From a virus, in IMG/VR virus record IMGVR_UViG_3300010413_000005, positions 1-64,000 of that record: a stretch of 64,000 nucleotides of DNA, one strand, 5' to 3'. Positions 22,150-30,671 of the stretch are shown one piece after another (the first letter of the stretch is position 1; each line of letters opens with the position of its first letter). Made by a program: the position numbers and the translations under genes. The notes under the pieces are model-generated. The model saw nothing but the letters and a program-made list of their open reading frames with translations. It was not told the origin of the DNA and ran no database searches.

Positions 22150-22745
22150 CTACGCTCTCCTCTTCTGCCGCTCAATCCGCGCTCTCCGGGCAGATTGCAA
22201 TCGGCGACGAAACGAGGTTTGGCTTTCTCGTTTTCGTATTTCGCTCTCCACTTTTCTGATTTCTCTTCCGATTTGTAAATCTTATTTTCCAAGCTCCTGA
22301 TATTCCTTCTCAGTCGCGCTCGCTCTTTCGATAACTTCCCCACCTTGTTTTCTAATGAACTCACGGTCCGAGACACTCTGCCCAATTTTGTCTTCAGAAA
22401 TCCGCATTCACGTAAATGCGCTTTCGACTTATCGCGCAATCTTACCAATTCCAATGAATTGTATTGCGCTTTTGCTACATGTTCTTCGCGTCGTTCCAAT
22501 TCGGATAAAACGTGGGACATAGCTTCCATAACTGCTACGAAATCGTTGTGCGCGTTTACGAATCTAGATGCCAATTTGTCGCAATCGGCGCCTCCGTTTA
22601 TCCACGCTACCTTTTCGCCTGTTTGCGCGTCCACTATTTTGATGCCGGAATCATACGAAACGGATTCGTACGTTCCGATGTCGTCCTTCCAACGAGTCCG
22701 TATCTCTTCTATTCCGTCGACTCCGGACTTGCTTCTCAATACCAT
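22137..22745 (-). CDS. Coiled-coil hypothetical protein (202 aa)
   Basis: About residues 65-175 are a long heptad-patterned helix rich in Lys, Glu, Leu and Arg. The N-terminal 60 residues are mixed, and the end is basic with GERGLSGRRGERR. Overlaps the membrane-anchored MazG gene. Function unknown. Confidence 0.6.
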   Translation of the reverse strand: MVLRSKSGVDGIEEIRTRWKDDIGTYESVSYDSGIKIVDAQTGEKVAWINGGADCDKLASRFVNAHNDFVAVMEAMSHVLSELERREEHVAKAQYNSLELVRLRDKSKAHLRECGFLKTKLGRVSRTVSSLENKVGKLSKERARLRRNIRSLENKIYKSEEKSEKWRAKYENEKAKPRFVADCNLPGERGLSGRRGERRCIK

Positions 22746-22807
22746 ACTGTCTTGCGACCTTTCATACGTATTGTAATTACGACTGCTTTCTACCTCTTAT
22801 GAAATAA

Positions 22808-23305
22808 TCAATTGGAGCAAGCCCAAGTCTCTACATTGTTCAAATAATTGCCGTCTTCCCAGAGACGCGGATCGGCGTGGTCATGGTCCGCGTCTCCTAA
22901 AATCCGATAGGACAACGCGTGTATGTATTCGTGTTTCAGCGAATCCTCCATGAACAGCAGATTGCCTACGTCTAACACATATATTTGCTTGTTTTTAGCG
23001 AGGTGGCATCCGGCGACCATTTTCCCTTCCGGAAGGTTCTCTGGAATGCAATTTGAAGGCAATTCGTCTACGATAACGACCGGGATACTCTTGACATCTT
23101 GATACGCTTCGTACGGGATTTCTTTTCCCATTACTTGTTCCCAAGCATCCACAGTCCCTTTGAATGCGTCCATGAAATCCAAAGTCGGTTTTTCTTCGAC
23201 GACCGGATTGGTGCAACCGAAAGATAGCGCCAAAAAAATCAACGACGCAAAGACCGTTTTGTATCCTCTTCTTCGTCCAATTGTTTGATCAATTCGTCTG
23301 TCCAT
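22808..23305 (-). CDS. Lipoprotein with HEXXH zinc-protease-like motif (paralogue 1)
   Basis: Signal segment VFASLIFLALSFGC with likely lipidated Cys31. HEYIHAL at 125-131 is a zincin-type zinc site. Upstream AGCHLAKNKQIYVLD and downstream ADPRLWED, then NNVET, are shared with the lipoprotein at 62026-62559. Either a zinc peptidase acting in the periplasm or a protein that keeps only the fold. Roles in wall digestion, superinfection exclusion or maturation are all possible. The start at 23305 lies inside the upstream gene. Confidence 0.65.
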   Translation of the reverse strand: MDRRIDQTIGRRRGYKTVFASLIFLALSFGCTNPVVEEKPTLDFMDAFKGTVDAWEQVMGKEIPYEAYQDVKSIPVVIVDELPSNCIPENLPEGKMVAGCHLAKNKQIYVLDVGNLLFMEDSLKHEYIHALSYRILGDADHDHADPRLWEDGNYLNNVETWACSN

Positions 23306-23478
23306 CTCAACGCGTTCCTTACTGTGTCTAGAGTGTTTTGTGAAGACGGATTTTCCAAAATCAGAGCCGATAGTATCCTGGTGGCTATCAACTCTCTTCG
23401 ACTCGGGATGTGGAAATATCCTTCCAGTATTACTTCAGTAATAACTGTTTTGATCGTCTGTTTCAAATCTCCGAACAT
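23239..23478 (-). CDS. Helical hypothetical protein (79 aa)
   Basis: All-helical and charged, with RRELIATRILSALI and a C-terminal basic end. Its 3' end overlaps the lipoprotein start. Not recognised. Confidence 0.55.
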   Translation of the reverse strand: MFGDLKQTIKTVITEVILEGYFHIPSRRELIATRILSALILENPSSQNTLDTVRNALRWTDELIKQLDEEEDTKRSLRR

Positions 23479-23756
23479 TACACACCTATCTTCTTTCTGC
23501 GCGCCGGATCGTGGTGAGTAGAATACTCTACTTCTTCCGACTCGCGATAGTTACGAGTGCGCAGAGGCCGCGGTTTGCCGTCGACGGTGAATTGAACGCA
23601 AGAACCTTCGTCGTATCCGTGAAACAGATTTCTGTGCCCCTTCCCGGAGCATTCCGGATGCTTGCAACGTTCGCATATCGTGTATTTGTAAGCGAAAGAA
23701 TCTTTCTTTTCCTCTTCGTCCGGAGGAGGAGCCTTTTTGGATAAATCGCCTGCCAT
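23478..23756 (-). CDS. Hypothetical zinc-binding-like protein (92 aa)
   Basis: CERCKHPECSGKGHRNLFHG (residues ~28-47) has three Cys and two His in a compact group. The rest is charged and probably extended. Starts next to the upstream stop. Not recognised. Confidence 0.6.
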   Translation of the reverse strand: MAGDLSKKAPPPDEEEKKDSFAYKYTICERCKHPECSGKGHRNLFHGYDEGSCVQFTVDGKPRPLRTRNYRESEEVEYSTHHDPARRKKIGV

Positions 23757-23757
23757 A

Positions 23758-24537
23758 TCAAAGCGCTATCGGTTCGTCTGTGAATTTGATGTCGGCGTAT
23801 TCCTCTTGTTCAGAGATCTTGATCTTCTTCTTGTTTTTGGTCAGAAGATACATCGAAGACATCCTTGACCAAACGACCACATGCGATATGTAGAATCCGT
23901 ATTTGTCTCCGTAGTATTCTGACGCGATCGGGAAGTATTCTCTCCAATCTGTGATGTTCTTTCCGAACAATTCCGAGTAAACCGCAAGATTCTTCTCGAA
24001 TCTACGGATACCGTACAACGCGGAATCGGTTATGGTGACGTACTTTTTGGCGCAATCGAATATACCTGCCAACACAGATCGATACTTCGGATCCTTCTTC
24101 TCTCGAGCCAAAGTGAATTGATTGAAATCGGCGTGAACCCAATCGAATTGAAATCTCTTCGCGGCGCCGGATTCGTGTAACACCCTCATAGTCTCGTACG
24201 AATCCGCTTCTTTCACCACCACAGAAGGGTGCAACGATTCGCGAACGCTACGAACGCAATTCGGACAAGCGTCCCAAGCCAAGTGTTTTTTCTCTTCGAG
24301 AAAAAGCAAATCCTGTATGATCGCGGAATGCCATCCGCTTCCGGCGAATAACTCCAATACGGTCTTGGAATCGGTCACCAGCTTACAAAGACGCTTGAAG
24401 GCGGCGACGTCCTTGTAAACGTCCTTCCTGCCTATGCAATACGTGGAATGCGAATCGTCGCGACCGGGAGAACCGGAATTCCCGTCTGTGTACAGCACCA
24501 TATTTCTGCCCTCTACGTTCACAAAGTACTTGAACAC
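23758..24537 (-). CDS. Rossmann-fold SAM methyltransferase-like protein (259 aa)
   Basis: VLELFAGSGWHSAIIQDL is a typical motif I for SAM binding; LAWDACPNCVRSVRES gives the acidic residue after strand 2, and FDWVHADFNQF the post-motif strand 4. Not the DPPY type, so the target is probably not adenine N6; possibilities include cytosine C5, protein or small molecule. I chose the GTG at 24537 behind TAGGAGGAGAA rather than an upstream TTG, which also removes an overlap. Confidence 0.65.
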   Translation of the reverse strand: MFKYFVNVEGRNMVLYTDGNSGSPGRDDSHSTYCIGRKDVYKDVAAFKRLCKLVTDSKTVLELFAGSGWHSAIIQDLLFLEEKKHLAWDACPNCVRSVRESLHPSVVVKEADSYETMRVLHESGAAKRFQFDWVHADFNQFTLAREKKDPKYRSVLAGIFDCAKKYVTITDSALYGIRRFEKNLAVYSELFGKNITDWREYFPIASEYYGDKYGFYISHVVVWSRMSSMYLLTKNKKKIKISEQEEYADIKFTDEPIAL

Positions 24538-24545
24538 TTCTCCTC

Positions 24546-24851
24546 CTATTTTGTGTTTTTGTTCAAATCGAAGTCGCAAAGCAAAAGGAGGTGTTTATCC
24601 TCCGTCCATTCGTATTCACAGCTGTGCGGTATTTCTTTGAGTTCGCGTCCGGTCCTCTCTTTTACCAACTCGGATATCGTCTGTACTGTCTTCAGTACGA
24701 CCGGAGCTGTTTCGAAAGCGGTTTGCAGCGTAGCGCAAGCCACCCAAGTAAAAAACATTCCGAAGAAAGTCACGAACGCTACGATTTTCAAATCGGCCTT
24801 GTGTCCTAAATAATACAAACAATTGTCCACGAATTCTATAATTCTTTTCAT
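24546..24851 (-). CDS. Single-span membrane protein (101 aa)
   Basis: A membrane helix (IVAFVTFFGMFFTWVACATL, residues ~23-42) follows a short basic start. The remainder is helical, then an acidic, Cys-containing tail. Starts behind TTGGAGTTATC. Function unknown; holin-like or spanin-like roles are guesses only. Confidence 0.55.
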   Translation of the reverse strand: MKRIIEFVDNCLYYLGHKADLKIVAFVTFFGMFFTWVACATLQTAFETAPVVLKTVQTISELVKERTGRELKEIPHSCEYEWTEDKHLLLLCDFDLNKNTK

Positions 24852-25216
24852 GATAACTCCAATCCCGGAAGGTTGCCGATCGCCTTTTTACTTCGGCGCG
24901 TCTCCGCCCTTCTAATCTTGTGCATACCGGAATCATGTCTGAGATGGCACTGTTGGCAAAGAGCGGCCAAATTGCTGTCGTCGTTATGTAAAGTATCGTG
25001 ATCCAGATGGGCTATCTGAAGCGATATTTTCGTCTTCGGTTGTCCGGCCGCGCGGCGCCGTTCGTATTCGTCGATGTCTTCCACGAAAACGCCTTCTCGA
25101 TCTCTGTATCCCAATTTGCCGTCTTCGGCTCCGCATTGTTCACAGCGCCGGCCGGCCCTGTTCAAAATGAACTCTCTAATCGTTCCCCAACCCTTTATGT
25201 ACGCTCTCCTATTCAC
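24848..25216 (-). CDS. HNH endonuclease-like protein
   Basis: CEQCGAEDG near residue 24, LQIAHLDHDTLHNDDSNLAALCQQCHLRHD at 67-96: two CxxC knuckles around an H-(x)-N-(x)-H core, the layout of HNH nucleases. It could be a homing endonuclease, a packaging-linked nuclease or a host-DNA nuclease. GTG start at 25216 lacks a ribosome-binding site; a strong AGGAG lies just inside the frame, seven bases before an ATA codon. Confidence 0.75.
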   Translation of the reverse strand: MNRRAYIKGWGTIREFILNRAGRRCEQCGAEDGKLGYRDREGVFVEDIDEYERRRAAGQPKTKISLQIAHLDHDTLHNDDSNLAALCQQCHLRHDSGMHKIRRAETRRSKKAIGNLPGLELS

Positions 25217-25478
25217 CGTCGTCTTCTTCGTCCTCTTCTTGCGAATTGAGGCATTCTTCGCACATTTGAACCGTTTCGCCGTTCAACTTGCCCATGAACA
25301 AGTGATTTTGGCAAAAGTAGTATCCGCAGGTTTCTCCGTTCTCGTGCATACCTCCGCATACGTACGCCAACCCGTGATCGATTTTCTCTTCGCATCCGGG
25401 ATGGTGGCAAACGCCTTCGACCGCGTAACCCATCTCTTCTCCAGTATCGTTATTCACTCCGCAGCGCGACCAACCCAT
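25209..25478 (-). CDS. Cys/His-rich phage zinc protein (89 aa)
   Basis: Ordered motif: GVCHHPGCEEKIDHGLAYVC, GGMHENGETCGYYFCQNHL, MCEEC, acidic tail. About nine Cys and several His imply at least two zinc ions. I have seen similar small proteins in phages without known function. Start behind AAGGAGTGGTGAT. Confidence 0.65.
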   Translation of the reverse strand: MGWSRCGVNNDTGEEMGYAVEGVCHHPGCEEKIDHGLAYVCGGMHENGETCGYYFCQNHLFMGKLNGETVQMCEECLNSQEEDEEDDGE

Positions 25479-25479
25479 A

Positions 25480-26028
25480 TCACCACTCCTTCTTGTCAGT
25501 GCTGAGACTTTCGTATCCTAACCGATCTGCCACCTTCTTCACTACTCGAGAACCGGCGAACGGATCGACGATTGTTCCTCCCGGAGGACAGTGTGTTCGG
25601 ATGAGTTTCTCCACCAAGCTGTCAGGCTTTTGGTGTGGATGGATTATCGGACCGATGTGCGTATCGAAGAACAATCCGGTCTTGGAATGAAAATTCAAAC
25701 CAGGACCGAACCAATCACCGTGAAATACCGCGATCGCTTCTACGAATCTCGGATATCGTTTAGAGACGTTTTTCGGAGAAGGAGGTTTGATCCAATGAGC
25801 AACTCTATCCGGAACTATGCTCAGCGTCGATAACTGCTCCGGATACATGAAACAGATTATTGCTCCGCCTTCTTTCCTGAGCCACCAACCCAAATCGATG
25901 GCTTTATTCAACTCGACCGGATCGTATATGGGATCCAGAAATACGAAATCCGCGGAATGTTGTTCCAATTTGTCGTACAAAGAGTACGCGTCGCATTTGT
26001 AAAACGTTCCCGGATTGTCGTAATGCAC
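25480..26028 (-). CDS. N4/N6 DNA methyltransferase (permuted type)
   Basis: DPIYDP (motif IV, residues 32-37) comes before HPHQKPDSLVEKLIRTHCPPGGTIVDPFAGS (motifs X and I). This is the beta-like, permuted order of N4-cytosine/N6-adenine methyltransferases. The usual DPPY or SPPY is DPIY here, an unusual substitution next to the catalytic Tyr, and at 182 residues it lacks a clear target-recognition domain. May be weakly specific or inactive. GTG start. Confidence 0.7.
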   Translation of the reverse strand: MHYDNPGTFYKCDAYSLYDKLEQHSADFVFLDPIYDPVELNKAIDLGWWLRKEGGAIICFMYPEQLSTLSIVPDRVAHWIKPPSPKNVSKRYPRFVEAIAVFHGDWFGPGLNFHSKTGLFFDTHIGPIIHPHQKPDSLVEKLIRTHCPPGGTIVDPFAGSRVVKKVADRLGYESLSTDKKEW

Positions 26029-26654
26029 TATTGAAGCTTTCTTTCTATTTCTTGGCAGATTCTTTCTGTTACTTGAGATGGCATTTCGTTGCCGTCTAAT
26101 ACGACGATATGTTGATAGAATTTCTGCTTCATTCCTTTATACCAACCGTGAACTCTCTTCTGTATATCGTCTGCTTCGGTGTAATCTTTGCGCGTACGAG
26201 ATTCCAATCTCCTTTTTGCTTCTTCCAATTTGACGTCCAACACAAAAGTCAAATCCGGAGGAACGGCGCGACCGTTCACCGTTCTGACGAACATCTCCGA
26301 TTGCCAATTTTCCGACTGATAAGCCATAGATGAATAATAATATCGGTCGCACAGCACGATCATCCCCGTATTGAGCGCCGGCCGAACTTCTCTGTTCAAA
26401 TGGTCCATCCTATCGGCCGCGAACAACAAAGCCATCGTAGCGTCGCCGCGATCGGTTTCTATTTGCCCGGACAGTATCCGACGAATCAATCTGCCTATCG
26501 GTCCGTCGCTCGGTTCCCTCGTGCAATATACGGAGTAGTTCCTCCTACGCAGCTCGCTAGACACAGTTACGATTTGTGTAGTGGTGCCGGAACCGTCGAT
26601 TCCTTCCAGCACCACGAACAACCCTCGTTTCGGAGTAGAAGCGTTATTGGTCAT
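26028..26654 (-). CDS. tmk: Thymidylate kinase
   Basis: P-loop GIDGSGTTTQ near residue 18, REPSDGPIG (the DR/E-P loop), LFAADRMDH, and DRYYYSSMAYQ, with a lid region RLESRTRKDYTEADD. Converts dTMP to dTDP with ATP in the cytoplasm. The 208-residue length is normal. Together with the ThyX, cytidylate kinase and dNMP-kinase genes it feeds phage dNTP synthesis. Confidence 0.9.
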   Translation of the reverse strand: MTNNASTPKRGLFVVLEGIDGSGTTTQIVTVSSELRRRNYSVYCTREPSDGPIGRLIRRILSGQIETDRGDATMALLFAADRMDHLNREVRPALNTGMIVLCDRYYYSSMAYQSENWQSEMFVRTVNGRAVPPDLTFVLDVKLEEAKRRLESRTRKDYTEADDIQKRVHGWYKGMKQKFYQHIVVLDGNEMPSQVTERICQEIERKLQ

Positions 26655-27619
26655 TTCATTGCGTCTAACACGTCGTCAGCTGCAGCGGAAACCAGAGCAC
26701 TAGGATCCCACCTCTTGATTCCTCGAAATCTCTTTTCGTTTACTTCTATCGGCTCCAAGAACCTTATGAAACTGCCGTGTACGGTAGTCGAACCTGGCTT
26801 CAAGATTCCGGCCTCTACCAGTTGATTTATCTTCTCTTCGGCCGCAGGATTGGCGATCGATCTTGTAACCGCGTAATACCCTCCGGGAACCCTAGTGCCA
26901 CATCCGCGCGCCTCTTCTTCTCCGAGTTCTTCCGTAGTCACCAATTTGAAGTCTTTTTTGATCTTGGCAATCAGTTCTTCGGAGTCTCCCGGATTGAAGA
27001 TGTATTCGATTTCACAGGGAACGAACAATCCGAATATCTTGGCGTGTGGTAATTTGCCGGTTCCTCCGCAACATTCGCACATGTGTTTCTCTTTGACTTC
27101 CTTATCCGCGTCGAAAAGCTTGGGTTGGTGTAGCCAATAATTGTATTGGCGGTAATCCATGCGAGTGCTTTCTGAATTGTCGATTATGACGTACCCTCCG
27201 GTTCCTCCCTTGTAAGTTCCGGCGCCATGACACAGCTCACAATCGTCTCGAGATTCTATCAATTTGATCAGGCGTCGAACGCGATTACGTCTCACTTTAG
27301 ATTCGTTTTCGTCTTCAATGATCACTCGAAGTTGGGAAAGCGTGTATTTACCGCATATCTCGCACAACTCCTCCATGTCCAGGATTTGTTTGTTCTTCTT
27401 ACGGCACTCGGGACACTCCAAATCGCCTACACAGATCGGACAATCGTAGTAATCGCCTTCGTCGTGTGCCACGTATATGACCGAATCACCGTCCGTCAAC
27501 TTCTTGGCTACGGCCGGACCGCTGAGACGTTTGGATATTCCGCGCGCTATGGCTTCTCCGCACCAATCCTCTATGGTGGGATAATGTTCTTTTCCTATCC
27601 ACATCAAATAACTGTCCAT
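26651..27619 (-). CDS. DnaJ-like zinc-knuckle hypothetical protein (322 aa)
   Basis: Four CxxC groups: CPIC, CPEC with CEIC nearby, CELCHGAGTYKGG and CECCGGTGKLP; the last two have the CxxCxGxG style of the DnaJ zinc domain. The C-terminal half is an alpha/beta part with no known motif. No J domain is present. Possibly a chaperone-like or adaptor protein. First gene after P4, behind GGAGGTTCGA. Confidence 0.6.
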   Translation of the reverse strand: MDSYLMWIGKEHYPTIEDWCGEAIARGISKRLSGPAVAKKLTDGDSVIYVAHDEGDYYDCPICVGDLECPECRKKNKQILDMEELCEICGKYTLSQLRVIIEDENESKVRRNRVRRLIKLIESRDDCELCHGAGTYKGGTGGYVIIDNSESTRMDYRQYNYWLHQPKLFDADKEVKEKHMCECCGGTGKLPHAKIFGLFVPCEIEYIFNPGDSEELIAKIKKDFKLVTTEELGEEEARGCGTRVPGGYYAVTRSIANPAAEEKINQLVEAGILKPGSTTVHGSFIRFLEPIEVNEKRFRGIKRWDPSALVSAAADDVLDAMK

Positions 27620-27643
27620 TCGAACCTCCGTTTGTCTATACCC

Positions 27644-28276
27644 TTATCGTAGCGCGATATTGCCTTCCAGGCAAGTACTTTTTTTCAGTTTATTTTGATA
27701 TTTACCTATTTGATTTCCGCAAGGGAACCATCCCGGAAACGTTTCGGTCGCGAACAGTTCGGCGCGCGGCAACTCTCCGCACAACTCCACTATCCTGTCT
27801 CTAACTTCGTCCGGTTTCCTACTGTGTTCCCTTATCGGAGCGAACACCAACTGCGATTGCTTCAATGTATGAATTGGGAACGGCCGGCCGTATTTCACCG
27901 TAGTCGCCGCCAGAACTTGTTCGATATTCGGCTTGACCAAAGTAGGGACCGGACCTCTTCCTGTGATTATCTTGCCTCGCTTGGTGGTTTTGATCCAAAT
28001 GTACGGAACTCCTCTGTAATGCAATCCCCAAGCTTCGATAAGCTTGAATGGCAAATCCAGCTTTGGACACGTTCCCCACATGAATAACACCGATTTCTTG
28101 TGCATCCACTTCCTTACAGGCATCTTACACAAGTCTTCGAAGCTGATCATTTCGTAGTGTTTCCCGCAAGCGGCGTACTTATTTGGATCTCCGTAGTACA
28201 GCCAAGGCGGATCTATGTACAATATACGGAATCCGCCCACCAGAGCGCTGGCTATGTTCATCTCGGGAAACAGCAA
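27644..28276 (-). CDS. MT-A70 family N6-adenine methyltransferase
   Basis: ILYIDPPWLYYG gives the DPPW catalytic motif; the later PPTLVKPNIEQ-like loop, REHSRKPDEVRDRI and PGWFPCGNQ end are typical of MT-A70 enzymes in phages. Likely modifies adenine in phage DNA to evade restriction. The last ~17 codons overlap promoter P4, so the C-terminal tail may be an add-on. A TTG at 28276 and an ATG at 28261 are both possible starts; neither has a strong ribosome-binding site. Confidence 0.85.
   Translation of the reverse strand: MLFPEMNIASALVGGFRILYIDPPWLYYGDPNKYAACGKHYEMISFEDLCKMPVRKWMHKKSVLFMWGTCPKLDLPFKLIEAWGLHYRGVPYIWIKTTKRGKIITGRGPVPTLVKPNIEQVLAATTVKYGRPFPIHTLKQSQLVFAPIREHSRKPDEVRDRIVELCGELPRAELFATETFPGWFPCGNQIGKYQNKLKKSTCLEGNIALR
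27646..27674 (-). promoter_or_regulatory. Promoter P4
   Basis: TTGCCT (27669-27674), 17 bp, TACGAT (27646-27651) on the minus strand, preceded by AAAATAAACTGAAAAAAAGT. It lies inside the last codons of the MT-A70 gene and drives the run from 27619 (zinc protein, tmk, methyltransferase, HNH). Confidence 0.75.
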
Positions 28277-28280
28277 TTTA

Positions 28281-29060
28281 CTACTGTTTCTTTTCTAAAT
28301 TCGAAACCCTGCGATCGAGCGATTCCACCGAAGCAGACAACACTCTCAACGCCGCGGTATCCACGGATACCGGATTGCCCAAACTAATTTCGACCGGTTT
28401 CCCTCGTATCACGTCGATTACCGTAGATATCCAAGATACCACGAATTCCAACTGCATGAAAGTTGTATCGATGAATATAGCGTCCGGAGCGCGAACCAGA
28501 GGAGCCACCTTACGATTGGTATCCTGTTCATCCCTTTTCATTATCGAAGTTCGCACGTCTTCGTAATCTGATTCGACTCCGGATTCTTTCAATTGCCGGT
28601 AACGCATATTGGCTCGGAAATCCAAATCAGCGGTCATGTAGATTTTCAAATCGGCGTTGGGGAAAAGAACGGTGCAAGTGTCGCGACCTTCCGTTATGAT
28701 GCTCGATTCCGAATTGTTCGCCATACCTCTGGCTATGATATTCACTTCGTTTCGGACTTCCGGATCCTTGGACAGCGTAGAGGCGATTAGAGACATCTGG
28801 TTGTCTATCACTTCGTTCGTAATCGATCTGCCTTTATACAGCAAATCATTCCCTATCAATTCGAAGAATATACCGTGTATATTCGCCAATTTAGCTGCTT
28901 CTTTATCGTTGCTCTTGAACAACTTCAACAGATAAGCGACTCCTCTGTACAACAGTCCGGTGTTGAGCAAAGTGAACCCTAATCTCTTGGCTAACATTTT
29001 TGATGCGGTGCTTTTACCGGCGCCGCTCGGACCGTCGATGGCCACGATCATCTTTTTCAT
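28281..29060 (-). CDS. cmk: Cytidylate kinase with C-terminal helix
   Basis: GPSGAGKST (10-18) P-loop, ARGMANNSESSIITEGRDTC around 113-131 (the EGRD motif), DFRANMRYRQL and a lid KRDEQDTNR. It phosphorylates CMP/dCMP. After ~225 the typical fold is complete; the remaining ~35 residues form a coiled-coil-like tail (LRVLSASVESLDRRVSNLEKK) not common in the family. Start behind AAGGAGAAAACTG. Confidence 0.85.
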   Translation of the reverse strand: MKKMIVAIDGPSGAGKSTASKMLAKRLGFTLLNTGLLYRGVAYLLKLFKSNDKEAAKLANIHGIFFELIGNDLLYKGRSITNEVIDNQMSLIASTLSKDPEVRNEVNIIARGMANNSESSIITEGRDTCTVLFPNADLKIYMTADLDFRANMRYRQLKESGVESDYEDVRTSIMKRDEQDTNRKVAPLVRAPDAIFIDTTFMQLEFVVSWISTVIDVIRGKPVEISLGNPVSVDTAALRVLSASVESLDRRVSNLEKKQ

Positions 29061-29152
29061 CAGTTTTCTCCTTAGTTTAGCAGATCCGAGTTAGTATATA
29101 TCCATTACAGGCGATTGCTTATGAAATAGCAGCCTTTCATTAGGAGGTGACC
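29061..29152. promoter_or_regulatory. Divergent intergenic region with promoter-like boxes
   Basis: The only place where genes point away from each other. A leftward TATACT (29093-29098) lies 33 bases before the cytidylate kinase start, with only a weak -35 (TAAGCA). On the plus strand no good -35/-10 pair is seen, though the AGGAGG before the XhlA-like gene is excellent. Expression of the plus-strand gene may use a phage-specific factor. Confidence 0.35.
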
Positions 29153-29434
29153 ATGGCAACGTTATCCGAAGACGACATCAGGCAACTATTGGTAAGCAAC
29201 GCTGAAATAAAAAGAGATTTGAAATCGGTAAATGAAAAATTGGAAGAACTTCCTAAGATGAGAGATAGCATGGAAGCGATTTGCGTACGTACGAAAGAAA
29301 ACAAATTGAGAATCGATAACGTCGAAGACAGAATGAAAGAGAACAGAAAATTGGGATGGGGATCGTTTACCGCTATCGCGACCGCGTTCATAACCGGGAT
29401 ACTCGCCTTGATATCCCAAATGTTCAAAAATTGA
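29153..29434 (+). CDS. XhlA-like holin/haemolysin-family protein
   Basis: The only gene on the plus strand. A 93-residue product with a long heptad helix (residues ~5-68) then a C-terminal membrane helix (FTAIATAFITGILALISQMF), the same architecture as XhlA, which associates with the membrane and helps host lysis. ATG at 29153 behind TAGGAGGTGACC. Its 3' end overlaps the convergent gene on the other strand by 11 bases. Confidence 0.65.
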   Translation: MATLSEDDIRQLLVSNAEIKRDLKSVNEKLEELPKMRDSMEAICVRTKENKLRIDNVEDRMKENRKLGWGSFTAIATAFITGILALISQMFKN

Positions 29435-30227
29435 AACTGGTCTGTATGTGATCCAGTTTGTCCACTAGCGTACTGCGGATGTACGCTCCGTGCGCGTATA
29501 CTGCTATCGCTATCCTCCTATTTGATTTGCGCAAACACATCCTACACTCCACACACGTAACTCCTTCTATTTGGTGCCTACAAGGAACCAATTTCAAACC
29601 CATAGCGGAATCGGGCAAATCGTACGGAACATTTTTCATGAAATCCTTCACCACTATCATAGGCGTATAACCGAGAGAATATGCTCGATCTGCTTGTTCC
29701 GCGGTTTCTACGCTGGCCAGAGCATGGATGCTGTCTCTCCAACAAGAAAACTCTATCGATTCCCATCGATGCGTATACAACCAAACGTCTCCGCCTCCGG
29801 CGCCCCTCCATCGCTCCGCAGCCATAGATAATCTCACCGCTCCGCGATAACAAGAAACGTCTCCGCCTACGTGTATTCGTAGATCGCGCCCTCCCTTCGC
29901 TCCGTCTTGCGGAACTCCGTCCTTAAAAGCGTTTTCTATCGCTTTCGCTTCAGCTTCGATTACGTCGTACGGTTCTACGTTTCTCGAATTTTCATCCAGT
30001 TTCTGATTCGCCGGACCGGTTATCCCTGCCTGTACGTAGCAACCGTTGTCCTTGAATACGCACGTATCCGGGCATGTCTTCGATATCGAAACGTAGGAAG
30101 CGCAACAATACGGCTGTTGTGGAATCGGCCGCTTGAATCGAGTGTTGGTGTCCTCGTATTTTTGAGGACTAATCTTCCTGTTTCTGCTCTTCTTCGCGAA
30201 CAGCACTATTTTGTTTTTGGATGCCAT
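29424..30227 (-). CDS. Cys-rich phage protein of unknown function (267 aa)
   Basis: CCASYVSISKTCPDTC then NGCYVQAG near residue 41-68 and CVECRMC near 234 form conserved-looking Cys groups. In between are LRIHVGGDVSC and DVWLYTHRW, which look like strands of a barrel. It recalls phage proteins that carry metal or Fe-S sites but lacks a classical radical SAM CxxxCxxC. A Gp88-like relationship is a guess. Confidence 0.5.
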   Translation of the reverse strand: MASKNKIVLFAKKSRNRKISPQKYEDTNTRFKRPIPQQPYCCASYVSISKTCPDTCVFKDNGCYVQAGITGPANQKLDENSRNVEPYDVIEAEAKAIENAFKDGVPQDGAKGGRDLRIHVGGDVSCYRGAVRLSMAAERWRGAGGGDVWLYTHRWESIEFSCWRDSIHALASVETAEQADRAYSLGYTPMIVVKDFMKNVPYDLPDSAMGLKLVPCRHQIEGVTCVECRMCLRKSNRRIAIAVYAHGAYIRSTLVDKLDHIQTSFNF

Positions 30228-30603
30228 ACTTGGTTGTCAAATCGTATTCATCTATCAGCTTATTAGCGGTTTCCATGTCTCCGGTTTCTTGGCTCGCGAT
30301 GGCCAAGGTAATTCCTACTGACGCGACGTCGGCTCCTTCTTTGTTTCCGCGTGATTTGATCAATTCCATGGCGTCCGGTCGCGACGCTAACAGTTTGCGA
30401 ATTCTGTTTCTGGCTTTGACTATGGCCTCCGATTCGGATGGAGTCGACGGAAGTAGCGGATTGTTAAAAACCTCGCACTTTTCATTCCTACAAAAAGCGT
30501 ACGGATCGGACTTCTTCACCGGAGAACCCTTGATAGGCGATTTGTACAAAGCTTTGCCGCACTTCGGGCATTTAGGGTGTTTTTGGTGTATTTTGCTAGA
30601 CAT
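30169..30603 (-). CDS. Zinc-ribbon protein (144 aa)
   Basis: CPKCGKAL near residue 12 and CRNEKC near 38 make a four-Cys zinc ribbon; the rest is a charged helical region. Starts behind TAGGAGGTCGAT. Its 3' end overlaps the next gene by 59 bases, unusually long, so the downstream start could be later. Confidence 0.6.
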   Translation of the reverse strand: MSSKIHQKHPKCPKCGKALYKSPIKGSPVKKSDPYAFCRNEKCEVFNNPLLPSTPSESEAIVKARNRIRKLLASRPDAMELIKSRGNKEGADVASVGITLAIASQETGDMETANKLIDEYDLTTKYGIQKQNSAVREEEQKQED

Positions 30604-30671
30604 ATCGACCTCCTATTTGTATAATAACCGAATACGGGAAAGTAGTCGAGATATTTACAACTTATATTGCG

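Noticed and set aside
29424-30227. Radical SAM enzyme
   Set aside because: Cys residues are plentiful, but there is no CxxxCxxC followed by GGEP.
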